In this document: positions 24,512-34,400 of the stretch, one piece after another
How the letters are laid out: each line of letters opens with the position of its first letter
How positions within the stretch are numbered: the stretch's first letter is position 1
NCBI GenBank assembly: GCA_026393855.1
Contig: JAPKZJ010000009.1
Location: forward strand, 62,001-126,000
Length of the DNA: 64,000 nucleotides
Source: Candidatus Aminicenantes bacterium
GTDB taxonomy: Bacteria; Acidobacteriota; Aminicenantia; Aminicenantales; UBA4085
Reading direction: 5' to 3'
Made by a program: the position numbers and the translations under genes
The notes under the pieces: model-generated
What the model was told of the DNA's origin: nothing
The model's database searches: none
The model's input: only the letters and a program-made list of their open reading frames with translations

Positions 24512-26521
24512 ATGCGCACCGTTCAGATACTCAATTTTCAAAAAAAAGGACTCCTGCGTATCATGGCTAATAAGGAATTCAGTAACTCGCCCAAAAACCG
24601 CCGGCTTTGGAATACAGGCGTGATTGCCGTTGTTTTTGCGGGACTTGCCCTCGTCTACCTTGACCCTGGTTTTGCGGAAGCGGGCATGAAGGGGAACAGG
24701 AGCGGTTTGACTCTATCCGGGCCGCAATCGACCCCTTCGGCTTCAACGGCGGCTCCCTTACCCAAAGGGCCTTACTTCGGCCAGCGGCTGCCGGGGGAGA
24801 TCCCGGAATTGTTCGCCCCCGAATTTCTTTCGGCCCGCTTCGGTTTCGTCGCCCGCATCGCGTTCGCTCCGGACGGCAACGAGTGCTTCTTCACCGTGAC
24901 GGACGCCGCCTATGCGCACCCGAAAATCTATGGCAGCCGAAAAGTCGGGGACACCTGGAGCGAGCCGGCGATACCGGCTTTCGCCGATCCGCAATGGATC
25001 AATCACGAGCCATTCTTTTCCCGGGACGGCGGCAAAATCACCTTCACCTCTAATCGGCAGACGCAGTCCGTTACGAACAAAAGGGACTTCTGGGTGACCG
25101 AGCGGACGCTAAATGGATGGAGTGAACCCAAGCGCCTTCCTCCCCCCATCAACTCCGATCATACGGAGTTCTTTTATTCGCAGACGGCGGATGGAACGGC
25201 GTACTTCTGCTCCGACCGCCCCAACGGGATTGGCGCATTGGACATCTATCGAGTTCGCCCGGGGGCGGAACCGACCGCGCCGGCGGAAAATCTCGGAGCC
25301 CCGGTGAACGCTAAATACTATAATGGGGATCCCTGCATCGCTCCCGACGGGCGCTTTCTGGTGTTCGGGACCGTTCGCCCGGAGGGGCGCGGCGGCATGG
25401 ATCTTTATGTGAGCTTCAGAGATGGGCCCAATGGCTGGACCGTACCCGTCAGTCTCGGCGAGGGGTTCAACACGCCTGCCAATGAATACGCGCCTTCTTT
25501 TTCTCCGGACGGGCGCTTTCTGTTCTTTGCCCGGCACGACGGCCAGCAGGCCAAGCTCTATTGGGTGAAGATGTCCGTTTTAGATCGGTTTCGCGCGAAG
25601 GCCTCGTCTCTGGCCCCAAAACCGGCGGAGCCGCTAAAGTCGACCGGCGCGACGGGCGATGGCCAAGTCAAAGGAGCGTATCTGGGGCAAAAACCTCCCG
25701 GGGACACGCTTGAAGTATTTGCCCCGGGAATCGTCTCCCTGGAAGACAGGCTTGAAGCCTACCCGACGTTTTCCGCGGACGGCCGGGAGCTGTTTTTCTC
25801 AGTCGTGAATGCGGCTTGGACGGCGGGGGAGATTCTTTATACAAGACTCAAGGATGGGGTTTGGAGCAAACCCGAAAAAGCTCCTTTTTCGGCAGGCTCC
25901 TCCATCAATTGGGAATCGTCCCTGTCTCCCGACGGGAAGCAGTTGTTCTTCGCTTCCAACCGGCCGCCCTCTTCCGCGGCGGCGATCGATCTCTGGATGG
26001 TCGAGCGGGTTGCGGAAACCGCATGGTCCGATCCGGTCAGGCTTCCCGCCCCGATCAATTCCGCCGCGGATGACGGGTCCGCCTGCGTGACGAACGACGG
26101 AACTTTGTATTTTCATTCTTCTCGCGGCGGCGGGATCGGAGGTTCCGAGCTGTACCAGGCCCGGCTGATCGATCACGCGAATGCCCGGGTCGATAGCCTG
26201 GGGGGCGTCATCAAGACCGGCCCCAAGGAAAGCGAGCCGTATATGGCTCCCGACGAAAGCTATCTGATCTTCATCTCGCAGACGCGGCCGGGCGGAAAGG
26301 GCGGGTGGGATTTGTGGATCAGCTTTCGGAAGACGGACGGCTTGTGGACGGCTCCCGTGAACATGGGTCCGGAAATCAATACGGCCGCCGACGAGTACGG
26401 TCCGCGCGTGACCCCCGACGGGAAATATCTCTTTTTGACCCGGGAAGTCCGGGGCCGGTCGATGGATATCTATTGGGCTTCGGCGCGGATTATCGAGCGT
26501 TTACGAGCCAATCATGGCTAA
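24512..26521 (+). CDS. WD40-like (PD40/TolB-type) beta-propeller protein with internal duplication
   Basis: A 669-residue protein with one hydrophobic segment near residues 33-55 acting as signal or anchor. Two homologous halves follow, starting PYFGQRLPGEIPELFAPEF and AYLGQKPPGDTLEVFAPGI. Each contains repeated PD40 blades such as FSRDGGKITFTSNR, IAPDGRFLVFGT, FSPDGRFLFFAR, LSPDGKQLFFASNR and VTPDGKYLFLTR. Proteins of this type act as periplasmic or surface scaffolds; no catalytic residues are evident. It starts two bases after the previous gene. ATG 24563 is an alternative start that shortens the N-terminus by 17 residues. Confidence 0.82.
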   Translation: MRTVQILNFQKKGLLRIMANKEFSNSPKNRRLWNTGVIAVVFAGLALVYLDPGFAEAGMKGNRSGLTLSGPQSTPSASTAAPLPKGPYFGQRLPGEIPELFAPEFLSARFGFVARIAFAPDGNECFFTVTDAAYAHPKIYGSRKVGDTWSEPAIPAFADPQWINHEPFFSRDGGKITFTSNRQTQSVTNKRDFWVTERTLNGWSEPKRLPPPINSDHTEFFYSQTADGTAYFCSDRPNGIGALDIYRVRPGAEPTAPAENLGAPVNAKYYNGDPCIAPDGRFLVFGTVRPEGRGGMDLYVSFRDGPNGWTVPVSLGEGFNTPANEYAPSFSPDGRFLFFARHDGQQAKLYWVKMSVLDRFRAKASSLAPKPAEPLKSTGATGDGQVKGAYLGQKPPGDTLEVFAPGIVSLEDRLEAYPTFSADGRELFFSVVNAAWTAGEILYTRLKDGVWSKPEKAPFSAGSSINWESSLSPDGKQLFFASNRPPSSAAAIDLWMVERVAETAWSDPVRLPAPINSAADDGSACVTNDGTLYFHSSRGGGIGGSELYQARLIDHANARVDSLGGVIKTGPKESEPYMAPDESYLIFISQTRPGGKGGWDLWISFRKTDGLWTAPVNMGPEINTAADEYGPRVTPDGKYLFLTREVRGRSMDIYWASARIIERLRANHG

Positions 26522-26550
26522 AAAGACGCCCTAAACAGGAGGAAAAGGAT

Positions 26551-27132
26551 ATGAAAAGAAACGAATTTCTGAAAGCTTGCGGCGCGGGCCTCTGCGGCTG
26601 CGGTGTCGTGGGCCTCCTGGCCCCGCTGGCGGCTTCGGCCGAAGGCGCGGACGGACAGACAACAGCCGCCTCGGCCGCCCCCTCCGAGGTCGACTTGTTG
26701 AAGCGGCAGCTCGACGGCGCGCAAGAGCGCTTCGCCGAATTGGTGACCATCATGGGGGAAAACCTCGACGGCGCCACCCGCGACAAGATCCTGACGCGCC
26801 TGGGCCGCGAGTGCGCTCAGGCCTACCGCCCGCTTTTCGAGAAGTACCGCGGCGACCTGCCGGGTTTTTTGGCCAAGATCAAGATGGCCTGGCTCGAAAG
26901 CGCCGAGTACGATGAAAAAGCCGGCATCCTGCGCACCGTCGGTAAGCCCGCTCCCTGCGCGTGTCCCCTGGTCAAAGTCGGCCGAACCCCGGCCGATTTC
27001 TGCAACTGCACGCTCGGCTGGAACCAGGAGGCCTTCTCGATCGTGTCGGGAAAGCCGGCGACGGTCGAGATCGAGGAGACGGTCCTGCGCGGCGGAAAAA
27101 GGTGCAGCTTCCGCATCGGCCTCAAAGGGTGA
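26551..27132 (+). CDS. Exported cysteine-motif protein, unknown function
   Basis: A 193-residue protein with AGGAGG before the ATG. The N-terminus (MKRNEFLKACGAGLCGCGVV) is a signal with features of a Tat signal but lacking the second arginine. A helical segment (~50-125) is followed by a cysteine cluster: CACPLV near residue 132 and FCNCTLGW near 149, then ATVEIEETVLRGGKRCSFRI. The C-x-C-P, C-N-C-x-x-G-W and late cysteine resemble uncharacterised cysteine-motif families with a 4-vinyl-reductase-like ending. I cannot assign a function. It is the last gene of the cassette and is convergent with LuxR paralog 2. Confidence 0.65.
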   Translation: MKRNEFLKACGAGLCGCGVVGLLAPLAASAEGADGQTTAASAAPSEVDLLKRQLDGAQERFAELVTIMGENLDGATRDKILTRLGRECAQAYRPLFEKYRGDLPGFLAKIKMAWLESAEYDEKAGILRTVGKPAPCACPLVKVGRTPADFCNCTLGWNQEAFSIVSGKPATVEIEETVLRGGKRCSFRIGLKG

Positions 27133-27141
27133 CTCCGGCCG

Positions 27142-28128
27142 TCACGCCGGGCGCGCCGGACGATCGGTAGGCGCGGCCGCTCCCGTCCCCCCGTAGACGC
27201 CGATCTGGTGGATCAGCTGGTGGCGGCTTTTGACGTCCATCTTACGGTACAGGCTGTAGACGTGGCTCTTGACGGTATGGATGGAGATGTGGAGGGCGCT
27301 CTCGATCTCCTTGTAGCTCTTGCCGTCGATCATAAGCTCCAGGATCTCCATTTCCCGGGCCGACACGCCGCGGGCTTGCCCTATTGCGGCGAGGTTGAAC
27401 TGCTCTCCAAGGACCTTGCCCAGGCTGCCCGCCCAGGGACCGAAATAAGCCTTCAGCCAAATGCCCGGCAGGAGATTCGTATAAAGGCCGAGCAGCTTGG
27501 AGAGCGCCAAGGCCACGAATACCGCTCCGCCCGGGTTCCAGACGCTCAGGGCCAGATGCAAGGGATAGCGCGCCAGGAACAGCAAGGCGAAGGCACCGTC
27601 GACCCTCCGCTGTCCCGGATCGGCGGCCTTCCGGCTTTCCGCAAGCAGCCGGCCGAGCCAGAACATGTCGAGGAGGCCCAGGGGCCAGACCAGGGCGAGC
27701 CAAAACGTGTTCTCCGGTCTATGGGGGGTCAAGGCCGGGTATCTAAGCGCCAGGAAGTACCAGGCTATCACCGCGACGCCGAAAACCCCTACGACGGGCA
27801 CGACCCATTTGGGCAAGTCCTTGTCCCGGCGCCGGAATATGGCCCGGTAAAGTGAAATGTGGACTCCCACGGTGAGGGCGGTCAGGACGGGCCATTCGAC
27901 GAATTTGTACCAGAAGGAGAGGCTCGACAGCTGAGCCGGCGTGAGATTGCTCTGTCCGTAAGTGCTGAAGAAAACGGCCAAGGCCAACCCGTTGTAGAAG
28001 ACCAGGAAAAGCCCCAGGTTATCGAGCTTGGACCCGGGGAAGCGGCGGGACCTTTGGCGGAACTCGACGACGGCCCAGACCCCGACGATCAGGATAAGAA
28101 CCGTGGTCAGGACGTTGAAGTGCTTCAA
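27142..28128 (-). CDS. Membrane-anchored LuxR-type transcriptional regulator (paralog 2)
   Basis: A 328-residue paralog of the regulator at 20231-21184, with the same order of about seven membrane helices and a C-terminal LuxR helix-turn-helix (VSAREMEILELMIDGKSYKE, then ISIHTVKSHVYSLYRKMDV). Shared membrane-part motifs include KHFNVL, VGVWAVVEFRQRSRRFPG, SNLTPAQ and WAGSLGK. The start is placed at TTG 28128 because it aligns with the paralog and lies after the promoter; an ATG at 28185 would add 19 poorly conserved residues and overlap the -35 box. It is divergent from the MDR oxidoreductase. Confidence 0.85.
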   Translation of the reverse strand: MKHFNVLTTVLILIVGVWAVVEFRQRSRRFPGSKLDNLGLFLVFYNGLALAVFFSTYGQSNLTPAQLSSLSFWYKFVEWPVLTALTVGVHISLYRAIFRRRDKDLPKWVVPVVGVFGVAVIAWYFLALRYPALTPHRPENTFWLALVWPLGLLDMFWLGRLLAESRKAADPGQRRVDGAFALLFLARYPLHLALSVWNPGGAVFVALALSKLLGLYTNLLPGIWLKAYFGPWAGSLGKVLGEQFNLAAIGQARGVSAREMEILELMIDGKSYKEIESALHISIHTVKSHVYSLYRKMDVKSRHQLIHQIGVYGGTGAAAPTDRPARPA

Positions 28129-28155
28129 GGCGCAAAATTCCAAGTGACGATATGG

Positions 28156-28185
28156 ATTATAGGGGAACAGACGCGAACGTGACAA
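28156..28185 (-). promoter_or_regulatory. Promoter of LuxR paralog 2
   Basis: On the minus strand TTGTCA (28180-28185), 18 bases, TATAAT (28156-28161). Confidence 0.45.
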
Positions 28186-28229
28186 GACCGCCGAGAAGAG
28201 GCCGCTCCCCGGGGCGCCCGCCCCCGGCC

Positions 28230-28271
28230 TCGGGAATCGGTATGATTCTTCAATCTCACGCGGTTTCCCGA
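28230..28271. promoter_or_regulatory. 42-bp inverted-repeat element, copy 2
   Basis: The same architecture as the element at 21259-21300: TCGGGAA at the left, ATGATTC at positions 13-19, GCGGTTTCCCGA at the right, the same length without gaps. It lies between LuxR paralog 2 and the divergent MDR gene and directly abuts the -35 box of the latter. Confidence 0.7.
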
Positions 28272-28300
28272 TTGCCGGACGCCTTGCCGTCCCCTATGAT
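28272..28300 (+). promoter_or_regulatory. Promoter of the MDR oxidoreductase gene
   Basis: TTGCCG (28272-28277), 17 bases, TATGAT (28295-28300). The -35 box begins at the base after the 42-bp element, and the -10 spacing equals that at the paralogous locus. Confidence 0.5.
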
Positions 28301-28378
28301 GCGCCCGGTCCGACCGTGTCCCCAGGCGGTTCCGATATTCAGGGAACCGGCGCGGGAGCGGGCGAAAAGGAGATGACC

Positions 28379-29422
28379 ATGGCGCCGACTTCCTCAACCA
28401 TGAAAGCGATCGTCTATACCGAATTTGGTTCCCCCGACGTCCTCCGGTTCGAGGAGACCGCTCGGCCGATGCCCAAACCCAACGAGATCCTGGTCCGGAT
28501 CCGGGCCGCAAGCGTCAATTTCGGGGATACCATGGCCCGGAGCTTCAAGGCCGTCACGCCCCGTGGATTCAACATGCCCTTCTTGTTCTGGCTGATCGCG
28601 AAGGCGAGCATCGGATGGAACAAGCCCCGGATCCGGATTTTGGGAAACGAGTTCGCCGGGGACGTCGTCTCGGTCGGCCGGGACGTCAAGCGCTTCAAGC
28701 CCGGCGATCAGGTGTTCGGCTATACCGGCCAACGCTTCGGCGCTTACGCCGAGTTCCTGTGCCTGGCCGAAAGCGCCCCGGTGGCCCATAAGCCCGCCAA
28801 CCTGACCATCGAGGAGGCCGCCGTCATCCCCTACGGGGCCATGATGGCCCTGCCCCTTCTACGCAGGGCGAACCTCCAGCCGGGGCGGACGATCCTGATC
28901 AACGGGGCCAGCGGCGGGATCGGCTCGGCCGCGGTGCAGATCGCCAAGCATCTCGGGGCCGAGGTGACCGCGGTTTGCGGAGGGCCCCGGCTGGAATTCG
29001 TCCGAGCCCTGGGGGCGGATCGGGCGATCGATTACGAGGAACAAGACTTCACCCGGAACGGCGAGACCTACGATGCGATCTTTGACATCCTGGGCCGGGC
29101 GCCCTTTTCGCGCTGCCGGCATTCGCTCAAGGCCCGCGGAGTTCTCCTCTACGCCAGCTTCAAGACGCGGCATCTCCTGGCGATGATTCGGACGTCCCTT
29201 TCCGGCGGCCTGCGGGTCGTCTGCGCACTCGCGCCTGGAAGCCTCAAGGATTTGCTCGTAGTTAAAGAACTGGTCGAGGCCGGGAAGATCAAGGCGATCG
29301 TCGATAGGCGTTTCCCCATGGACCGCGCCGCCGAAGCGCACAGATACGTCGAGACCGGGCGCCGGAGGGGGGCTGTGGTCATCATTATGGCCCCCGGCAC
29401 CGAAGGAGAGGGAAACGGCTGA
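28379..29422 (+). CDS. Zinc-less MDR family NAD(P)H-dependent oxidoreductase (quinone reductase-like)
   Basis: A 347-residue medium-chain dehydrogenase/reductase. The catalytic domain begins MKAIVYTEFGSPDVLRFEE; GNEFAGDVVSVGRDVKRFKPGDQVFG is the family signature. The cofactor domain has INGASGGIGSAAVQIAKHLGA near residue 180, a typical NADP-binding A-x-x-G-x-x-G pattern. The usual catalytic zinc ligands are missing, pointing to a quinone- or enone-reductase-like enzyme. Start 28379 gives a six-base spacing from AAGGAG; ATG 28373 and 28400 are alternatives. It is divergent from LuxR paralog 2 and a likely target of it. Confidence 0.87.
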   Translation: MAPTSSTMKAIVYTEFGSPDVLRFEETARPMPKPNEILVRIRAASVNFGDTMARSFKAVTPRGFNMPFLFWLIAKASIGWNKPRIRILGNEFAGDVVSVGRDVKRFKPGDQVFGYTGQRFGAYAEFLCLAESAPVAHKPANLTIEEAAVIPYGAMMALPLLRRANLQPGRTILINGASGGIGSAAVQIAKHLGAEVTAVCGGPRLEFVRALGADRAIDYEEQDFTRNGETYDAIFDILGRAPFSRCRHSLKARGVLLYASFKTRHLLAMIRTSLSGGLRVVCALAPGSLKDLLVVKELVEAGKIKAIVDRRFPMDRAAEAHRYVETGRRRGAVVIIMAPGTEGEGNG

Positions 29423-29522
29423 TTTCCGCTTCGATCCCGAGATTCGGTCCGCTCTTAATTTGCACATATTTTGTCAGCCTATTTGTCGCGGGCTTCGTAT
29501 TCATATTCGGAGTGTGACCACC

Positions 29523-31256
29523 ATGCGCAGATCATATGCCTTTGGAGCCGTCGTCCTATTCATCCTCGCAACCGCTTTTTCCGGGCTCGTTGCCCAGACT
29601 CCGAAGCCGGTCAACAATGCCGGCGAAAATGTCCTGGTCAAGGTGGAGAAGCCGATCGCAGCCCCCGAGTCTTATCGGACCGGGTTCTCCGTCATTACCG
29701 CCCGGGATAGCCGGGTCTTGCTCTCCTATCTGTCATCGGACCTGCTGGAAGGTCGGGAGAGCGGATCCCGCGGCTATCGGCTGGCCGCCGAATACGCGGC
29801 CTCCCTCTTCGCCCTCTGGGGGCTCGAACCGGCCGGCGATGCGGGGAATGGCGCCGGGCGCGACTATTTGCAGGAAGTCGTGATGAAAGAGTATACCGGC
29901 CTGGGATGTACGGCCACCTGGTCGGCTCGCGAGGGGGAAAGCTCGGGAGGCCGGACTTTTCATGAAGGGGTCGATTTGGAGAACTATTACCGGAACCGCA
30001 TTCCGGAAGTCGTTTCCGCCCCGGTGGTCTTCGCCGGCTACGGCCTCAGCGAACCGTCGGCCGCCTACGACGATTTCGCCGGGCTCGAACTGAAAGGCAA
30101 AATCGTCATGCTCCTCGACGATGTCCCCGGTCGGGGCAACCCGGCTTCTCCGTTTGCGAAGGGGGAGGCAGGGGAGAAGCCGAGGGCCGTGATCTGGTTC
30201 GACGGCCTCAAAAAAGCGAACGCGGCGGCCGCGCGGGGGGCCCGGGCCGTCTTGGTGGTCAGGAATTCGCTCTCCGCGGGCGACGTTTACGCCGAAATGG
30301 GGCCCCCGGCGCCGAATGATGCGCGCCCGATCCTCCACGAACCCAGTCGTCTCGTCACGCTGCCCGGAGCCAAGCGTGACGGGGGCGCCATCTTCATCTC
30401 CCGCGAAATGGCCGACTTTATTCTGGCCTCGTCCGGCCGGACCATCGCTAGCCTGAAGGCGGAAATCGAATCCCGCTGGAAGCCGGCCTCGTTTGAAATC
30501 CCCGGCGGCGCACTGACCATTCGCAACAGCGCTGAAAGCGAGCGAATATTGCGCTGCTATAACGTCATCGGCGTGATCCCGGGGAGCGATCCACGGCTGA
30601 AAAACGAGGCGGTGGTCATCGGCGCCCATTTGGATCACCTGGGCCAGCGGGGCGATTATATCTTCAACGGGGCCGACGACAACGGCAGCGGCGTCACCGG
30701 CACCCTGGAGATGGCCCGGGCCGTCGCCTCCCTGCCGCGCAAGCCGAAACGGTCCATGGTCTTCTGCCTATGGACAGGGGAGGAGCTGGGCCTGCTCGGC
30801 TCGGCTTTCTATCTCCAACACCCTGTTTTCCCGCCGGCGCAAACGGTCGCTTATCTTAATCTCGATATGATCGGGCGGTCCCCCGACGATTCGAGCTTCA
30901 AGGCCCGGCTGAAACGACTGAAGGTTCCCGCCGAAGCCCAAAGCAGGATCGCGGCCGACAATTTCGCCGTCGTCGCGTTCCCGGCCGGGCAGGGGTTGGG
31001 GGAGATCCTGAGCCGCGCCGATCAGGCCGTCGGCCTCGATCTTTGGCCCCAGGCCGAGGCGATCGCCAAGACTTCGGGCCTGGTCAGCGATTACGCTTCC
31101 TTCGCCGAGGCCCGCGTCCCCTATCTCTCTTGGATGGGGGGAACGCACGAGGATTATCACCAGACCAGCGACAGCCTCGATAAAATCAACCTGGAGCGGA
31201 TGGCCAAGATCATCCGTTTGACCTATCTCAGCGCCCTGACCCTGGCCGATCAATAG
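29523..31256 (+). CDS. Secreted M28 family aminopeptidase with PA domain
   Basis: A 577-residue exported zinc peptidase. The signal peptide covers residues 1-24 (ending GLVAQ). A PA-like insert follows (PVVFAGYGLSEPSAAYDDF, ELKGKIVMLLDD). The catalytic core carries all M28 ligands: GAHLDHLG, GADDNGSG, GEELGLLGSAF, LNLDMIGR and the final histidine in THEDYHQTSDSLDKI. The catalytic glutamate is the first of GEE. It should trim peptides in the periplasm or outside. It precedes two tricorn-like proteases, giving a peptide-degradation neighbourhood. Confidence 0.92.
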   Translation: MRRSYAFGAVVLFILATAFSGLVAQTPKPVNNAGENVLVKVEKPIAAPESYRTGFSVITARDSRVLLSYLSSDLLEGRESGSRGYRLAAEYAASLFALWGLEPAGDAGNGAGRDYLQEVVMKEYTGLGCTATWSAREGESSGGRTFHEGVDLENYYRNRIPEVVSAPVVFAGYGLSEPSAAYDDFAGLELKGKIVMLLDDVPGRGNPASPFAKGEAGEKPRAVIWFDGLKKANAAAARGARAVLVVRNSLSAGDVYAEMGPPAPNDARPILHEPSRLVTLPGAKRDGGAIFISREMADFILASSGRTIASLKAEIESRWKPASFEIPGGALTIRNSAESERILRCYNVIGVIPGSDPRLKNEAVVIGAHLDHLGQRGDYIFNGADDNGSGVTGTLEMARAVASLPRKPKRSMVFCLWTGEELGLLGSAFYLQHPVFPPAQTVAYLNLDMIGRSPDDSSFKARLKRLKVPAEAQSRIAADNFAVVAFPAGQGLGEILSRADQAVGLDLWPQAEAIAKTSGLVSDYASFAEARVPYLSWMGGTHEDYHQTSDSLDKINLERMAKIIRLTYLSALTLADQ

Positions 31257-31443
31257 AGAAAAAGCCCAAACGGCGGCCTCGATCTTTTCCGGCGTCGCCA
31301 ACCCGGAGGCTGGAACGCCCGTCTTTACTAGGGACCGCGACGGCCCTCTCGCGGCGATCGATTTGCCAATAGGGAGCCGAGCGGTGTCTATAGACGACAA
31401 TAAGACGAATCTTTTCGAAAAAATTATAGAAAGGTGATGCGCG

Positions 31444-34400
31444 ATGAAAATAATTTTAGTTCTGTTGTTCGAACTCCTGGTTGTCTTTGGAATGGTTCAG
31501 GCTCAGGTCGACGCGCGGATGATGCAAAACCCTGACGTTTCGAAGACGCAGATCGTCTTCACGTATGGCGGAGACCTATGGGTCGTACCCAAGGAGGGCG
31601 GAACGGCTTTGAAATTGAGCTCTTCGCCGGGCCAGGAACTCTTCGCCAAATTCTCTCCGGACGGCTCGGAGATCGCTTACAGCGCGACCTACAAAGGCAA
31701 CGGCGATGTCTATGTCATCCCCGCTTTGGGCGGCGCTCCCGCGCGGGTGACCCACCATGGGATGAACGACAGGTTCATCGATTGGTATCCGGACGGAAAA
31801 AACTTGCTCTACGCTTCGTCCATGGCCAGCGGCAGGCAGAGCTTCAGGCAATTTTATAAAGTGGGTAAAAGCGGCGGCCTGCCCGAAAAGCTCCCCATCC
31901 CTTACGGAGAGACGGCATCGCTGTCGCCCGACGGAACGAAAATCGCCTATACCCCGGCCAGCCAGGCTTTCCGGACGTGGAAACGATACCGCGGCGGCTG
32001 GCAACCGGATATTTGGATTTACGATCTGTCGAAGAATGCGGCCGAGAACATCACCGATAGCCCTTCCGACGACGAATTCCCGATGTGGTCCGGAAACAAA
32101 ATCTACTATCTCTCGGATCGCGGTCCGGACTTGCGGACCAACATCTGGTCGTACGATCTTTCCGCGAAAAAGCATGAACAAATCACGAAGTTCACGGATT
32201 TCGACATCCACTTCCCATCTCTCGGTCCCTCCGACATCGTTTTCGAGAAAGGCGGCCGGCTGTATCTGTTGAGCTTGGCCGATGAAAAATATCGCGAGGT
32301 CGCGATAAAGCTGGTGACCGACGAGATCACGCTCATGCCTAAAGTCGAAAAGGTCGCCGACCTCATTCAAAACTGCGGACTTTCCCCTGACGGCAAGTGC
32401 GCCGTTATCGAGGCCCGGGGCGAGATCTTCTTGATCCCGGCGGAAAACGGTCCCCTCTTCAATCTGACCAAGAGCTCCGGAGTGGCCGAACGTTTTCCGG
32501 CTTGGTCGCCGGATGGGAAATCCATCGCTTATTGGAGCGACCGGTCGGGCGAATACGAATTGACGATCAGGGACATGGAGAAGCCCGCCGAAGAAAAGAA
32601 GCTCACCACCTATGGGCCGGGCTTTCGCTATCAATTGTTCTGGTCCCCCGACAGCAAGAAGGTCGCCTTTGTCGACAAAGCGATGGAGATTTTTATTTTT
32701 AATCCGGGAACCGGCGAGACCACGAAGGTGGATAAAGGACTGTACCTCTTTGCCGGCGCTTTGGATGGATTCAGCGTGAGCTGGTCCTCCGACAGCCGGT
32801 GGATGGCCTATTCCAGAGGCCTGGAGACGCGGAGATCGGCCATTTTTATATATGACCTGAAAGAGAATCGATTGCATCAGGTGACCTCAGGCTATAACAA
32901 CGACGCCAATCCCGTTTTTGATCCCGACAGAAAATATCTCTATTTCGCGACAAACCGGACGTTCAACCCGCTGCATAGCGGCATGGAGTTCACCTTCTTT
33001 TACGCCAACTCGACGAACATCGCGGCCGTGCCGTTGACCGAAGACATCGCCTCTCCTTTAGCTCCGAAGAACGATATGCCGGCCGTCAAGAAGGACGAGC
33101 CAAAGAAAGAGGAGCCGGCAGCAAAAAAGGACGAGAAGGCCGTAAAGGATGCGAAAGAGGTCAAGATCACTCTTGAGAATTTCGAGAGCCGGCTGGTCCT
33201 CCTGCCCGCCGCTCCCGGCAATTACGGCGCTTTGGCGGCGGTTTCGGGCAAGGTGATCTATCATCGGCAGCCGAACACGGGCGCATCCGCGTCCGTTCAG
33301 CCGGTCGTCTTTTATGATCTCGAAGAACGGGAAGAGAAGACGATCATTGAGGATGCGGAGCTCTTCACGATCAGCGCCGACGGCAAGAAGATGCTGGTGG
33401 GGAATAACGGGGCGTTTTCCGTTTTGGACATCGCTCCGGGCCAGAAGATGACGAAGATGATGCCGACCGCCCAGACGGAGATGACGATCGATCCGCGCGC
33501 GGAATGGAAGCAGATCTTCAATGACGTCTGGCGATTCGAGCGTGATTTTTTCTACGATCCGAACATGCACGGACTCGATTGGAAGGCCGTCGGCGAGCGC
33601 TATCAGAAGCTTATCGACGACTGCGTCACGCGATGGGACGTCAGCTATTTGATCGGAGAATTGATCGGCGAGCTGAGCTCCTCGCATACCTACAACTCGG
33701 GAGGCGATACGGACGAGGCGACGCCGAGAAACGTGGGCTATTTGGGGATCGATTGGGAAATTGCAGACGGCGCGTATCGGATTAAAAAGATCATCGACGG
33801 AGCTCCTTGGGATTCCGAGGTCCGTTCCCCTCTCCGGATGCCCGGGCTGAAGGTCAAGGAAGGCGACTACATCATGGCGGTGAACGGAGAGCTTCTCGAT
33901 GTCCGCCAAGATCCATGGGCGGCTTTCGAAGGGCTGGCCGGCCGAACGATCGAGCTGACCATCAACGGCAAGCCGGGCTTCGAAGGGGCTCGAAAGATCG
34001 TGGTCAAGACGCTCGGCGATGAAACGCGCCTCAGATATCTGGCCTGGGTCGAATCCAACCGGAAGCGCGTTGAAGAAGCGACCCAAGGGAAGATCGGCTA
34101 TATCTACGTGCTCAACACCGGGACCGACGGACAATCCGAATTGATCCGACAGTTAGCCGCCCAGTACAAGAAGGACGGACTGATCATCGACGAGCGGTTC
34201 AACGGCGGGGGACAGATCCCCTACCGCTTTATCGAACTGCTCGATCGGAAACCGCTGGCGTTCTGGGCGGTGCGGGACGGAATGACGTGGCAAGTGCCTC
34301 CCCTCGCCAATTTCGGCCCCAAGGTCATGCTGATCAACGGCTGGAGCGGGTCCGGGGGCGACGCCTTCCCGGACTTTTTCCGGAAAGAAAAACTGGGCCC

